A stretch of DNA of 64,000 nt. Origin: Streptomyces sp. CT34. Its GTDB lineage: Bacteria > Actinomycetota > Actinomycetes > Streptomycetales > Streptomycetaceae. The translations under genes were made by a program, and so were the position numbers. The stretch lies in contig NZ_KN708638.1 in assembly GCF_000805335.1 (NCBI RefSeq), positions 7,906,000 through 7,969,999 of the forward strand, given 5' to 3'. Shown here one piece after another: positions 16,602 through 25,381 of the stretch. Each line of letters begins with the position of its first letter. Within the stretch, counting starts at the first letter, position 1. Under the pieces are notes generated by a model. The model did no database searches. It was given only the letters and a program-made list of their open reading frames with translations, and was not told the DNA's origin.

Positions 16602-17798
16602 GTGGCGGCGGACCTCGGCATCGGCGTCATCGGACTCGGCATGCGCGGCAACCTGGCGGACGCCGCGCACCGGCCCGGCCGGGGCTCTGCGGTCACCGCC
16701 GTCGCCGATCTCGACCCCGGCGTCCGCAGCCGCGCAGCCGCCCGCTTCGGCGCCCGCCTCGTCACCGGCGACCACCGCCAACTCCTCGCCGACGACCGGC
16801 TCCACGCGGGCATCGTCGCCACCCCCGACGACACCCACGAGCGCATCGCCTGCGACGCGCTGGAAGCGGGCCGCCCGGTCTACGTCGAAAAGCCGCTCGG
16901 CATCACCGCCGAGAGCTGTGACACCATCCTGCGCACCGCCCGCCGGACCGGCACCCGCCTCTACGTCGGGCACAACATGCGGCACATGGGCGTGGTCCGG
17001 CTGATGCACCGTCTGATCGCCCGCGGCGACATCGGCGAGCCCAAGACGGTGTGGACCCGGCACTTCGTCTCGTACGGCGGTGACTACTACTTCAAGGACT
17101 GGCACGCCGACCGCCGCCGCACCACCGGCCTGCTGCTCCAGAAGGCCGCCCACGACATCGATGTGATCCATCTGCTCGCCGGCGGATACACCCGCCGCGT
17201 CAACGCCCTCGGCGACCTCCTCGTCTACGGCGACCTGCCGCGCCGCGCCCCCGGCACCCCGCGCCCGGACGGTTGGCTGCGGGAGTACGACTGGCCGCCG
17301 ACCGCCCGCCGGGATCTGCACCACGTGGTGGACGTCGAGGACGCGTCCGTGATGAACATGCAGCTCGACAACGGAGTGATCGCCGCCTACCAGCAGTGCC
17401 ACTTCACCCCCGACTACTGGCGCAACTACACCGTCATCGGCACCGAGGGCCGGCTGGAGAACTTCGGCGACGGTCCCGGCGACATCGTGCGGGTGTGGAA
17501 CACCGGACCCACCGGCTACCGCCCGGAGGGCGACGTCACCCACCGGGTGCCCGAGGCCGGCGGGTCGCACGGCGGTGCCGACGCCCGGATCATCGACGAG
17601 TTCCTCCGGTTCGTCCGCGAGGGCGGGGCCACGGACACCTCACCGGTCTCCGCCCGGATGAGCGTCGCCGCGGGCGAGGCGGCCACCCGCTCACTGCGCT
17701 CCGGCGGCGTCCCGTACGAGGTGCCTCCGCTCGACGACGAGCTGCGGGGGTACTTCGAGCGCGGCCAGCAGCCCCTGCCACCGCGGCGCCGTCAATGA
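16602..17798 (+). CDS. Gfo/Idh/MocA-family oxidoreductase
   Basis: NAD(P)-dependent dehydrogenase of sugars, inositols or related polyols. Of 398 residues, the N-terminal Rossmann domain has GIGVIGLGMRGNLADAAH and the cofactor-site signature GRPVYVEKPLGIT near residue 95, whose Lys is the conserved EKP lysine. The C-terminal alpha/beta domain includes LLQKAAHDIDVIHLL, with the H-D-I-D pattern. The GTG at 16602 was chosen for the GGGAGAG upstream and because the Rossmann fold begins almost at once. It stands alone, next to a GntR remnant. Substrate cannot be inferred. Confidence 0.87.
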   Translation: MAADLGIGVIGLGMRGNLADAAHRPGRGSAVTAVADLDPGVRSRAAARFGARLVTGDHRQLLADDRLHAGIVATPDDTHERIACDALEAGRPVYVEKPLGITAESCDTILRTARRTGTRLYVGHNMRHMGVVRLMHRLIARGDIGEPKTVWTRHFVSYGGDYYFKDWHADRRRTTGLLLQKAAHDIDVIHLLAGGYTRRVNALGDLLVYGDLPRRAPGTPRPDGWLREYDWPPTARRDLHHVVDVEDASVMNMQLDNGVIAAYQQCHFTPDYWRNYTVIGTEGRLENFGDGPGDIVRVWNTGPTGYRPEGDVTHRVPEAGGSHGGADARIIDEFLRFVREGGATDTSPVSARMSVAAGEAATRSLRSGGVPYEVPPLDDELRGYFERGQQPLPPRRRQ

Positions 17799-18250
17799 GC
17801 GCGGTGCGTTCACACCCGATGGTGGTGTTTCGGCCGTCTGAGGACCACCGGCCCACGTCCGGTGCCCACCGCCGTCACGCGGACCAAGCGCCCATCACCG
17901 CCCCGTACACGCCCCTGCGCGCCGGACGACCGCGCCGCGCCGCACGGCGGGGCTCCCGGGGCGGATGGGGCGGCCGGGACCGGTGGGCCGGAGGTCTGAA
18001 ACGGCCGAACCTCGTAGTGCCGCGTCCGCAACCGTGAAGATTTCTGCGAGCCTGGGCGGCGCAGCGGAGTTCCGGCTGGTCACAAGGCCGCCCGGAGCTG
18101 TGTCGTACCGGGCGTGTGGCCTCGTTAGCGGTGTGTTAGTGCCCCGTTAGCGGACCGGCAGTGCCCGGGGTCACGCTGGAAGAGCAACGGACGGACCGTA
18201 CGCACCCAACTTTTACGAGGGTACCCACCTACCAGACGAGGGGGAGACTC
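17799..18250. promoter_or_regulatory. Upstream region of the DUF4232 lipoprotein with three 11-bp direct repeats
   Basis: 452 bp without a gene. GTTAG occurs at 18124, 18135 and 18146, i.e. exactly every 11 bp, in the heptamers GTTAGCG, GTTAGTG, GTTAGCG. Repeats with an 11-bp period are how OmpR/PhoB-type and SARP winged-helix activators bind, one monomer per helical turn. The last repeat ends about 100 bp before the lipoprotein ATG. The remaining upstream sequence shows nothing recognisable. Confidence 0.5.
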
Positions 18251-18946
18251 ATGTCGCTCACCATCAAGACCCTCGGCCGCGGCCGGCGTGTCGCCGCCGG
18301 ATCGCTGATCGCCGTCACGGCGCTGACGCTCACCGCCTGCCAGAACGGCACGGACGCCGCGTCCCGCCCCTCGTCGGCCGGCGCGCCCGCCACCTCCACG
18401 GCGAACGGGCAGTCGGCCGGCGCCAACGCGCAGACCACCGGGCACGGCGCGCGGCCGTCCAACGGTGCCAAGCCCTCCGGCTCCGCCGCGGGCCTGCCGA
18501 ACGCCAGCCAGGCCAACCCCTCGGCCATGACGGAGTCGGACCGCTGCACCGCCAACAACATGTCGCTGCACCTGGGCCGCGTCGACATCGGCGCGGGCAA
18601 CATCCGCGTCCCGCTGGTGTTCACCAACAAGGGCAAGAAGACCTGCTCGCTGCGCGGCTTCCCCGGCGTCTCGCTGATCCAGCGCGACGGGTCCTCCGTC
18701 GGCAAGCCCGCCAGCCGCGAGGGTGCCGCGGGCGGCACCATCCACCTCCGGCCCGGGCAGAGCGCGCACGCCCTGCTGCACACGGTCAACGAAGGTGTCT
18801 CGGGCACCCCGTGCTGGAAGAACTCGCAGATCGTCTTCGTCTACCCGCCCGGCTCCAAGGAGTCGATGACCACCGGCAGCGGCGGGCTGCGGGTGTGCGG
18901 CGGCACGTTCACCGTGACCTCGCTGGAAGCCGGTTCGCCAAGCTGA
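18251..18946 (+). CDS. DUF4232 lipoprotein
   Basis: A secreted, membrane-anchored lipoprotein of 231 residues. The signal peptide GRRVAAGSLIAVTALTLTAC ends in a lipobox with Cys near residue 33. A Ser/Ala/Gly-rich low-complexity linker follows (about 35-90), then a DUF4232 beta-sandwich from CTANNMSLHLGRVDIGAG to the end, with two further Cys that probably form a disulfide. The ATG follows a GGGGGAGA ribosome-binding site. DUF4232 proteins are frequent and mostly uncharacterised in Streptomyces. It is not obviously linked to the hydrogenase genes, from which a long hairpin separates it. Confidence 0.85.
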   Translation: MSLTIKTLGRGRRVAAGSLIAVTALTLTACQNGTDAASRPSSAGAPATSTANGQSAGANAQTTGHGARPSNGAKPSGSAAGLPNASQANPSAMTESDRCTANNMSLHLGRVDIGAGNIRVPLVFTNKGKKTCSLRGFPGVSLIQRDGSSVGKPASREGAAGGTIHLRPGQSAHALLHTVNEGVSGTPCWKNSQIVFVYPPGSKESMTTGSGGLRVCGGTFTVTSLEAGSPS

Positions 18947-18968
18947 CCGCGAAACCCCTCTCCGGCCG

Positions 18969-19009
18969 CGGGGCCGTTCCGGTGCTGGTGCGTCACCGGA
19001 ACGGCCCCG
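18969..19009 (+). terminator. Terminator hairpin between lipoprotein and hydrogenase operon
   Basis: Perfect 16-bp stem CGGGGCCGTTCCGGTG (18969-18984) / complementary arm (18994-19009) with a 9-nt loop, no T-run. It isolates the hydrogenase operon, whose promoter must lie in the ~93 bp that follow; no consensus -35/-10 is evident there. Confidence 0.75.
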
Positions 19010-19102
19010 CTCGGCTCTCCGGAGCCCCGCGGCGGTGTTACGAAGGTGAGCGGAAGCCGTCAGAGCGCTTTCGCTGCACCCCTCCCTAGGAGGCACACCG
19101 CC

Positions 19103-20182
19103 ATGGATGCCGCACCCGCGACCGCGACCGACGCCGCCCGGCCGTCGGCCGAGGACGAGTCACCGATCCACGTCCTCTGGATCAACGCCGGCCTGAGCTG
19201 TGACGGCGATTCGGTCGCCCTGACCGCCGCGACCCAGCCGAGCATCGAGGAAATCGCGCTCAGCGTGCTGCCGGGACTTCCCAAGATCCAGGTCCACTGG
19301 CCGCTGATCGACTTCGAATGCGGGCCCACCCAGGGCGCGGACACCTTCATCGAGTGGTTCTTCAAGGGCGAACGCGGTGAGATCGACCCGTTCGTGCTGG
19401 TCATCGAGGGATCCATCCCCAACGAGTCGATCAAGCCGGAGGGCTACTGGTGCGGCTTCGGGGACAACCCGGAGACCGGCCAGCCGATGACCACCAGCGA
19501 CTGGATCGACCGACTGGCCCCCAAGGCACTCGCCGTCGTCGCCATCGGCACCTGCGCCACCTACGGCGGCATCCACGCCATGGCCGGCAATCCGACCGGC
19601 GCCATGGGTGTGCCCGACTACCTGGGCTGGGACTGGAAGTCCAAGGCCGGCATCCCGATCGTGTGCGTACCGGGCTGCCCGATCAAGCCCGACAACTTCT
19701 CCGAGACGCTGGTCTACCTGCTCTACCAGGCGGCCGGCGCGGCACCGATGATCCCGCTGGACGAGCAGCTGCGGCCCACCTGGCTGTTCGGGGAGACCGT
19801 GCACGAGGGCTGCGACCGGGCCGGGTACTACGAGCAGGGGCAGTTCGCCACCACCTACGACTCGCCCAAGTGCCTGGTGAAGCTCGGATGCTGGGGGCCC
19901 GTGGTCAAATGCAATGTGCCCAAGCGGGGCTGGATGGACGGCATCGGCGGCTGCCCCAACGTCGGCGGGGTCTGCATCGCCTGCACCATGCCCGGCTTCC
20001 CCGACAAGTTCATGCCGTTCATGGACGAGCCGCCCGGCGCCAAGCTCTCCAGCACCACCAGTGCCGCGTACGGCACCGTCGTCCGGCGGCTCCGCGGCAT
20101 CACGGCCAGGACCGTGGACCACGAACCGAAGTGGCGGCACCGCGGCGAGAAGCTGACCACCGGCTACCGGCGCCCGTGGTAA
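19103..20182 (+). CDS. hhyS: [NiFe]-hydrogenase small subunit, group 1h type
   Basis: Electron-transfer subunit carrying the Fe-S clusters of the O2-tolerant high-affinity H2-uptake enzyme. The 359 residues lack a Tat signal peptide (no twin Arg), typical of the actinobacterial group 1h enzymes and suggesting assembly on the cytoplasmic side. Instead of the classical CTCC/CTGC proximal-cluster motif it has NAGLSCDGDSVALT with Cys33, matching enzymes whose proximal cluster uses three Cys and one Asp. Other cluster Cys lie in AIGTCATYGG, VCVPGCPIKPD, VHEGCDR, KLGCWGP and the C-terminal GGCPNVGGVCIACTMPGF. The ATG follows TAGGAGG. First gene of a 13-kb co-directional operon. Confidence 0.95.
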   Translation: MDAAPATATDAARPSAEDESPIHVLWINAGLSCDGDSVALTAATQPSIEEIALSVLPGLPKIQVHWPLIDFECGPTQGADTFIEWFFKGERGEIDPFVLVIEGSIPNESIKPEGYWCGFGDNPETGQPMTTSDWIDRLAPKALAVVAIGTCATYGGIHAMAGNPTGAMGVPDYLGWDWKSKAGIPIVCVPGCPIKPDNFSETLVYLLYQAAGAAPMIPLDEQLRPTWLFGETVHEGCDRAGYYEQGQFATTYDSPKCLVKLGCWGPVVKCNVPKRGWMDGIGGCPNVGGVCIACTMPGFPDKFMPFMDEPPGAKLSSTTSAAYGTVVRRLRGITARTVDHEPKWRHRGEKLTTGYRRPW

Positions 20183-20333
20183 CCGCCCCGGACCCGGCCG
20201 CCCCGTCGGCGGGCGGCCCGTCGGCAACCGCCTGAGCAACCCGTGCCGGACACGTTGCACACCTGCCGGACACAATGTCAGACCCCATGTCAGACCCCAC
20301 CTCCCGCGCGCGCAGAAGGGCACGGCACACACC

Positions 20334-22118
20334 ATGGCAGCGAAGACCAAGACGGCCGGTGACGGCAGCGGTCTGACGGAGATGTCCTGGGATCCGATCA
20401 CCCGGATCGTGGGCAGCCTCGGTATCCACACGAAGATCGACTTCAAGCAGAAGCGGGTCGCGGAGTGCTACAGCACCTCGTCCGTCTTCCGCGGCTACAG
20501 CGTCTTCATGCGCGGCAAGGACCCGCGCGACGCCCACTTCATCACCAGCCGGATCTGCGGCATCTGCGGCGACAACCACGCCACGTGCTCGGTCTACACG
20601 CAGAACATGGCCTACGGCGTCAAGCCGCCGCACCTCGGCGAGTGGATCATCAACCTCGGCGAGTCCGCGGAGTACATGTTCGACCACAACATCTTCCAGG
20701 AGAACCTGGTCGGGGTCGACTACTGCGAGAAGATGGTCCGCGAGACCAACCCGGGTGTCTGGGAGCTCGCCCAGCGCACCGAGGCCCCGCACGCCGGCGA
20801 GCACGGCTACCGCACCATCGCCGACATCATGACCTCCCTCAACCCCATCGAGGGCGAGTTCTACCGCGAGGCGCTCCAGGTCAGCCGCTACACCCGGGAG
20901 ATGTTCTGCCTGATGGAGGGCCGCCATGTGCACCCCTCCACGCTCTACCCGGGCGGCGTCGGCACCGTGGCCAGCGTCCAGCTCTTCACCGACTACCTCA
21001 GCCGGCTGATGCGCTACGTGGAGTTCATGAAGCGCGTGGTGCCGCTCCACGACGACCTGTTCGACTTCTTCTACGAGGCGCTGCCCGGCTACGAGGAGGT
21101 CGGCCGGCGGCGGGTGCTGCTCGGCTGCTGGGGCGCGCTCAACGACCCCGAGCACTGCGACTTCACCTACCGCAACATGACGGACTGGGGCCGGAAGATG
21201 TTCGTCACCCCGGGCATCATCGTCGACGGCAAGCTGGTCACCAACGACCTCACCCAGATCAACCTCGGTATCCGGATCCTGCTCGGCAGCTCCTACTACC
21301 AGGACTGGGAAGGCCAGGAGCAGTTCGTCACCCACGACCCGCTCGGCAACCCCATCGACCCGCGCCACCCCTGGAACCAGCACACCATCCCCGCCCCGCA
21401 GAAGCGGGACTTCAACGACAAGTACAGCTGGGTGATGTCGCCGCGCTGGTTCGACGGCAAGGAGCACCTGGCGCTGGACACCGGCGGCGGCCCGATCGCC
21501 CGCCTGTGGTCCACCGCGCTGTCCGGGCTCGTCGACACCCCGTACGTCAAGGCCACCGGCAACAGTGTCGTCATCGACCTGCCGCGCAGCATGACCCGGC
21601 CCGAGACCCGCCTCGAGTGGAAGATCCCGAAGTGGAGCAACGCGCTGGAGCGCAACCGCGCCCGCACCTACTTCCAGGCGTACGCGGCGGCCATGGCGCT
21701 GCACTTCGCCGAGCAGGGGCTGGAGGAGGTCCGCGCCGGACGCACCCAGACCTGGGAGAAGTTCGAGGTCCCCGACGAGTCCATCGGCTGCGGCTTCACC
21801 GAGGCGGTACGCGGCGTCCTCTCGCACCACATGGTCATCCGCGACGGCAAGATCGCCAACTACCACCCGTATCCGCCGACCCCGTGGAACGCCAGCACCC
21901 GCGACACCTACGGCACCCCGGGCCCCTACGAGGACGCGGTGCAGAACACCCCGATCTTCGAGGAGAACTCCCCGGACAACTTCAAGGGCATCGACATCAT
22001 GCGGACGGTGCGCAGCTTCGACCCGTGCCTGCCCTGTGGCGTCCACATGTACGTCGGCGACGGCCGGTCCGTCCAGAGCATGCACGTGCCCACCGGGCTG
22101 AGCGGACTGGCCGGATGA
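20334..22118 (+). CDS. hhyL: [NiFe]-hydrogenase large (catalytic) subunit, group 1h type
   Basis: Holds the Ni-Fe(CN)2CO active site. The 594 residues have the L1 motif RICGICGDNHATC (Cys75, Cys78) and the L2 motif DPCLPCGVHM (Cys565, Cys568), the four nickel-ligand cysteines. Maturation cleavage is expected just after His571, removing a 23-residue C-terminal peptide. WDPITRIVGSLGIHTKI at the N-terminus is typical. It follows the small subunit by 151 bp, a gap containing repeated ATGTCAGACCCC, and overlaps the NifU-like gene by four bases (ATGA). The unusually close similarity of L1/L2 to the Streptomyces and Mycobacterium Hhy enzymes is recalled, not computed. Confidence 0.95.
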   Translation: MAAKTKTAGDGSGLTEMSWDPITRIVGSLGIHTKIDFKQKRVAECYSTSSVFRGYSVFMRGKDPRDAHFITSRICGICGDNHATCSVYTQNMAYGVKPPHLGEWIINLGESAEYMFDHNIFQENLVGVDYCEKMVRETNPGVWELAQRTEAPHAGEHGYRTIADIMTSLNPIEGEFYREALQVSRYTREMFCLMEGRHVHPSTLYPGGVGTVASVQLFTDYLSRLMRYVEFMKRVVPLHDDLFDFFYEALPGYEEVGRRRVLLGCWGALNDPEHCDFTYRNMTDWGRKMFVTPGIIVDGKLVTNDLTQINLGIRILLGSSYYQDWEGQEQFVTHDPLGNPIDPRHPWNQHTIPAPQKRDFNDKYSWVMSPRWFDGKEHLALDTGGGPIARLWSTALSGLVDTPYVKATGNSVVIDLPRSMTRPETRLEWKIPKWSNALERNRARTYFQAYAAAMALHFAEQGLEEVRAGRTQTWEKFEVPDESIGCGFTEAVRGVLSHHMVIRDGKIANYHPYPPTPWNASTRDTYGTPGPYEDAVQNTPIFEENSPDNFKGIDIMRTVRSFDPCLPCGVHMYVGDGRSVQSMHVPTGLSGLAG

Positions 22119-22657
22119 CCGCGCCGACCGCCGAGCTGACGGGCCGCCGGGTCGAGGAAGTACTGGACCGCCTCACCGCACAGGGCGACGGCGGATCGGC
22201 CGCAGCCGCCGAGGAACTCGTCCGCGCGCTGATGGACTTCTACGGCGCCGGGCTCACCCGGATCATGCACCTGGTGGAGCGGCGCACCGGCGAGGGCGGG
22301 CCGCGCGCCGCGCTGCTGGCCGACGAGCTGGTCAGCAGCCTGCTGGTGCTGCACGATCTGCACCCGGACGACGTCACCACCCGCATCGGCCGGGCGCTGG
22401 AGAGCGTCCGGCGGCAAATCGCCGCGGAGGTGGCGGAGTTCGACGCGGACACCGGCGCGCTGCGGCTGCGGACCGCGGGCTCCGGCGGCTGCGGCTGCCC
22501 GGGCAGCGCCGCGGGCGAGCGCGAGGCGGTGGCGGCGGCGCTGTCGTGCTTCGCGCCCGAGGTGACCTCGATCGTGTGGGAGGCCCAGGACCGCACGCCG
22601 GAGCCGGCCCTGCTGCAGATCTCCCGGCGCCCGCCGACCGCCGCCGCGGCGCCGTGA
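22115..22657 (+). CDS. NifU-like protein of the hydrogenase operon
   Basis: A 180-residue protein. The N-terminal half (about 1-90) is helical; the C-terminal half (about 95-165) resembles the NifU C-terminal scaffold, but the usual CxxC is replaced by GSGGCGCPGS (Cys-Gly-Cys, about residue 127). NifU-type domains carry nascent Fe-S clusters. Here a dedicated role in loading the unusual clusters of the small subunit is plausible (inference). The start overlaps the hhyL stop by ATGA, and the stop overlaps the next start, so it is translationally coupled on both sides. Confidence 0.8.
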   Translation: MTAPTAELTGRRVEEVLDRLTAQGDGGSAAAAEELVRALMDFYGAGLTRIMHLVERRTGEGGPRAALLADELVSSLLVLHDLHPDDVTTRIGRALESVRRQIAAEVAEFDADTGALRLRTAGSGGCGCPGSAAGEREAVAAALSCFAPEVTSIVWEAQDRTPEPALLQISRRPPTAAAAP

Positions 22658-23298
22658 GCGCCCCGCAAACGGCCGCGCACCGCGGTCTGCGGCGGTTCCG
22701 CGCCCCGGCGCCCGCACCGCCCGAGCGCTGCGAACTGTGCGGTGCCGAACTGACCGGCCGGCACCGCCACTTGGTCGACACCAGCAACCGCGCGCTGGCC
22801 TGCGCCTGCATCCCCTGCGCGCTGCTCTTCCAGCGGCCCGGTGCCGGCGGCGGACAGTTCCGCACCGTCCCGGACCGCTGCCTCACCGACCCCGCGCACC
22901 GCCTCGATGACGCGGCCTGGGACCGGCTCCAGATCCCCGTCGGCGTCGTGTTCTTCCTGCGCAACACCGCGCTGGACCGGGTGGTGGCGCTCTACCCCAG
23001 CCCGGCCGGCGCCACCGAGAGCGAACTCGACCCGGAGCGCTGGCAGACCCTGCTGGACGCCGGCGACCTGGCCGGGCTCCTCGAACCCGATGTGGAGGCC
23101 CTGCTGCTGCGCCGCACCGACGACCGGATCGAGTGCTACCTCGTACCGGTCGACATCGCCTACGAACTCGTCGGCCGGCTGCGGCTGTTGTGGCGGGGCT
23201 TCGACGGCGGTGCCGAGGCGCGCGAGGCGCTCACCGAGTTCTTCCGCGACGTCGCCGGCCGGGCCCGGGAACCGCGCGAGGAGGACCGGCGGCCGTGA
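22654..23298 (+). CDS. Conserved hydrogenase-operon protein (DUF5947 type)
   Basis: A 214-residue cytosolic protein. Near residues 20-55 it carries a Cys-rich motif, CELCGAEL followed by RHRHLVDTSN and CACIPCALLF, which looks like a small metal- or zinc-binding finger. The rest is mixed alpha/beta with many Arg/Glu. The GTG start is inside the preceding stop (GTGA) and its own stop overlaps the next gene. I match it to the actinobacterial DUF5947 family, found next to group 1h hydrogenases; its function is unknown. Possible roles are delivery of Fe-S clusters, subunit assembly or coupling to an electron acceptor. Confidence 0.75.
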   Translation: MSAPQTAAHRGLRRFRAPAPAPPERCELCGAELTGRHRHLVDTSNRALACACIPCALLFQRPGAGGGQFRTVPDRCLTDPAHRLDDAAWDRLQIPVGVVFFLRNTALDRVVALYPSPAGATESELDPERWQTLLDAGDLAGLLEPDVEALLLRRTDDRIECYLVPVDIAYELVGRLRLLWRGFDGGAEAREALTEFFRDVAGRAREPREEDRRP

Positions 23299-23990
23299 GC
23301 GAGCTGTCCTTCACCTGCCTCGGTGTCCGCGCCGACCGCTACGCCGCGGCGCCCACCCTCCTCTTCCGGCTGCGGATCAGCACCCCGGGACCGGACCGGG
23401 TGCACGCCGTCGCGCTGCGCTGCCAGCTGCGGATCGAACCGGCCCGGCGCGACTACGGCCCCGAGGAGGCCGCCGCGCTCGCCGACCTCTTCGGCGAGCG
23501 GGCGCGCTGGGGCAGCACCCTCAAACCCCTCCAGTTCGCCCAGGTCTCCCTCGTCGTGCCGGGCTTCACCGGCGAGACGGAGGTGGACCTGCCGGTGCCC
23601 TGCACCTACGACCTGGAGGTCGCCGCCGGGCGGTACTTCCACGCACTGCGGGACGGCGAGGTGCCGTTGCTGCTGCTGTTCTCCGGCACGGTGTTCGCCG
23701 GTGCCGGCGGCTTCCGGGTGATCCCGGTGCCCTGGCACAAGGAGGCGGCGTGCCGGATGCCGGTGGCCGTCTGGCAGGAAATGACCGAGACCCACTTCCC
23801 GGGCGGCGGCTGGCTGCGGCTGCCGCGGGAGACCCTGGACGCGCTCCTCGCCTTCCGGTCCCGGCACGCGCTGCCGTCCTGGGAGGCCACCGTTGAGGCG
23901 CTGCTGGCCCGCGCGGAGGACCCCGGGCCGCGCGCCCGGCTCTTCCCCGGAGCCGTCGCCCGTCCCGTCACCGAGAGGACCGAGTCGTGA
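23295..23990 (+). CDS. Conserved hydrogenase-operon protein (DUF6084 type)
   Basis: A 231-residue protein starting SELSFTCLGVRADRY at a GTG that overlaps the upstream stop. It is predicted to be beta-rich: strands such as LLFRLRISTPG, HAVALRCQLRIEP and SLVVPGFTGETEVDLPVPC alternate with loops, suggesting a beta-sandwich. There is no signal peptide, membrane segment or obvious catalytic motif. It matches the DUF6084 family that accompanies Streptomyces hydrogenases. A structural or chaperone part in the hydrogenase complex is the most economical guess; no function is established from sequence. Confidence 0.72.
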   Translation: MSELSFTCLGVRADRYAAAPTLLFRLRISTPGPDRVHAVALRCQLRIEPARRDYGPEEAAALADLFGERARWGSTLKPLQFAQVSLVVPGFTGETEVDLPVPCTYDLEVAAGRYFHALRDGEVPLLLLFSGTVFAGAGGFRVIPVPWHKEAACRMPVAVWQEMTETHFPGGGWLRLPRETLDALLAFRSRHALPSWEATVEALLARAEDPGPRARLFPGAVARPVTERTES

Positions 23991-25381
23991 CGACCCACGT
24001 GCCGAACGATGCGCTGGGCGAGCGGTTCGCCGCCGTCCGGCAGGTTGCCGACGCCGTGCTGTTCGAGGGCTATGTGCTCTACCCCTACCGGGCGTCCGCC
24101 GCCAAGAACCGGCTGCGCTGGCAGTTCGGCGTGCTGGTGCCGCCCCGCTGGGGAGCGGACCGCGCCGAGCACTCCCACCAGCGCACCGAATGCCTCATGG
24201 AGCCCCGCTCGGATGCCCGGCTCCGCGCCGAGCTCCGGTTTCTGCGCGCCCAGCGGCGCACCGTCCAACGCCTGTGCCCGGACGGCGAGTTCGAGACCGT
24301 ACCGGAACTGGAACTGCCCGACCGGGTGCTGGTCCCGTGGGACGAGGGAGCCGAGGAGCGCTGCCCGCTAGACGTGGCGGTCGCCGATCTCGCCGGGGAC
24401 GGCGTCACCGTCCCGCTGACCTGGCCCGCGGGCGAGGACACCGAGCCGGTGCACGACGCGGACGGGAAGCCGGTCGGCCGGCTGGTGCGCCGCCGCGAGG
24501 AGGTCAGCGGCCGGCTGCGGCTGACCGCGAGCGAGATCGACGGACCGTACGCGGTACTGCGGCTGACCGCGACCGTGGAGAACACCAGCACCTGGGCACC
24601 GGAGCCGGCGGCCGACCGGGCGGCGGCGCTGCCGCGTTCGCTGGTCGCCGCGCATCTGCTGCTCGGCCTGAGCGGCGGCCGGTTCCTGTCCCTGACCGAC
24701 CCGCCCGAGTGGGCCAAGGGCGCGGTCGCCGACTGCCGCAACGAGCACACCTGGCCGGTGCTCGCCGGCCCGCCCGGCAGCGCCGACGTGGTCCTGTCGT
24801 CCCCGATCATCCTGGAGGACCACCCGGCCGTCGCCCCCGAGAGCCCCGGCCCGCTCTACGACGCCCTGGAGATCGACGAGATCCTCGCCCTGCGCACGGC
24901 GGCCCTCACCGACCAGGAGAAGCGCGAGGCCCGCGGCACCGACCGCCGGGCGGCCGAGGTCATCCACCTCGCCGACAGCATGCCGCCGGAGGTGCTGGAC
25001 CGGCTGCACGGCGCCGTACGGTCGCTGCGCGAGGCCACCGGACCGGATACGGGCGAGGAAGTGACCCGCACTGACGCCCCCTGGTGGGACCCCGGCAGCG
25101 ACCGCTCGGTGGATCCCGAGCGCGACCGGATCGTCATCAACGGCCGGTCGGTCGGCTCCGGCAGCCGGGTGCGGCTGCGCCCCGGCAGGCGCCGTACCGA
25201 CGCCCAGGACCTCTTCCTCCACGGACTCACCGCACAGGTCGAGGCCGTCCTGCACGACGTGGACGGCGGGGTGCACCTCGCGGTGACCGTGGACGGCGAC
25301 CCGGGCGCCGACATCCGGCGCGAACAGGGCCGCTTCCTGTACTTCCAGCCCGACGAACTCGCGCCCCTGGAGGACGCGTGA
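23987..25381 (+). CDS. Large conserved protein of unknown function in the hydrogenase operon
   Basis: 464 residues, soluble. The N-terminal part (about 1-130) contains LFEGYVLYPYRASAAKNRLRWQFG, which suggests a beta-rich fold in several segments; a middle segment (about 210-290) has LVAAHLLLGLSGGRFLSLTDPPEW; the C-terminal 90 residues form a separable beta domain (SGSRVRLRPGRRRTDAQDLF). No Cys-rich cluster motif, nucleotide-binding loop or signal peptide was seen. The GTG start and the stop both overlap neighbours (GTGA), so it is made in step with the protease and the DUF6084-type protein. I do not recognise a characterised family. Its fixed location argues for a specific role in the hydrogenase system. 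Confidence 0.7.
   Translation: MTTHVPNDALGERFAAVRQVADAVLFEGYVLYPYRASAAKNRLRWQFGVLVPPRWGADRAEHSHQRTECLMEPRSDARLRAELRFLRAQRRTVQRLCPDGEFETVPELELPDRVLVPWDEGAEERCPLDVAVADLAGDGVTVPLTWPAGEDTEPVHDADGKPVGRLVRRREEVSGRLRLTASEIDGPYAVLRLTATVENTSTWAPEPAADRAAALPRSLVAAHLLLGLSGGRFLSLTDPPEWAKGAVADCRNEHTWPVLAGPPGSADVVLSSPIILEDHPAVAPESPGPLYDALEIDEILALRTAALTDQEKREARGTDRRAAEVIHLADSMPPEVLDRLHGAVRSLREATGPDTGEEVTRTDAPWWDPGSDRSVDPERDRIVINGRSVGSGSRVRLRPGRRRTDAQDLFLHGLTAQVEAVLHDVDGGVHLAVTVDGDPGADIRREQGRFLYFQPDELAPLEDA

Noticed and set aside
20242..20306. Repeated CCGGACAC and ATGTCAGACCCC before the large subunit as a possible regulatory array
   Set aside because: Only two imperfect copies each in a translated-operon spacer; more likely a small duplication.
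20100..22085. Minus-strand frame of 661 codons opposite the hydrogenase large subunit
   Set aside because: Antisense artefact; the plus-strand frame has both nickel-ligand motifs.
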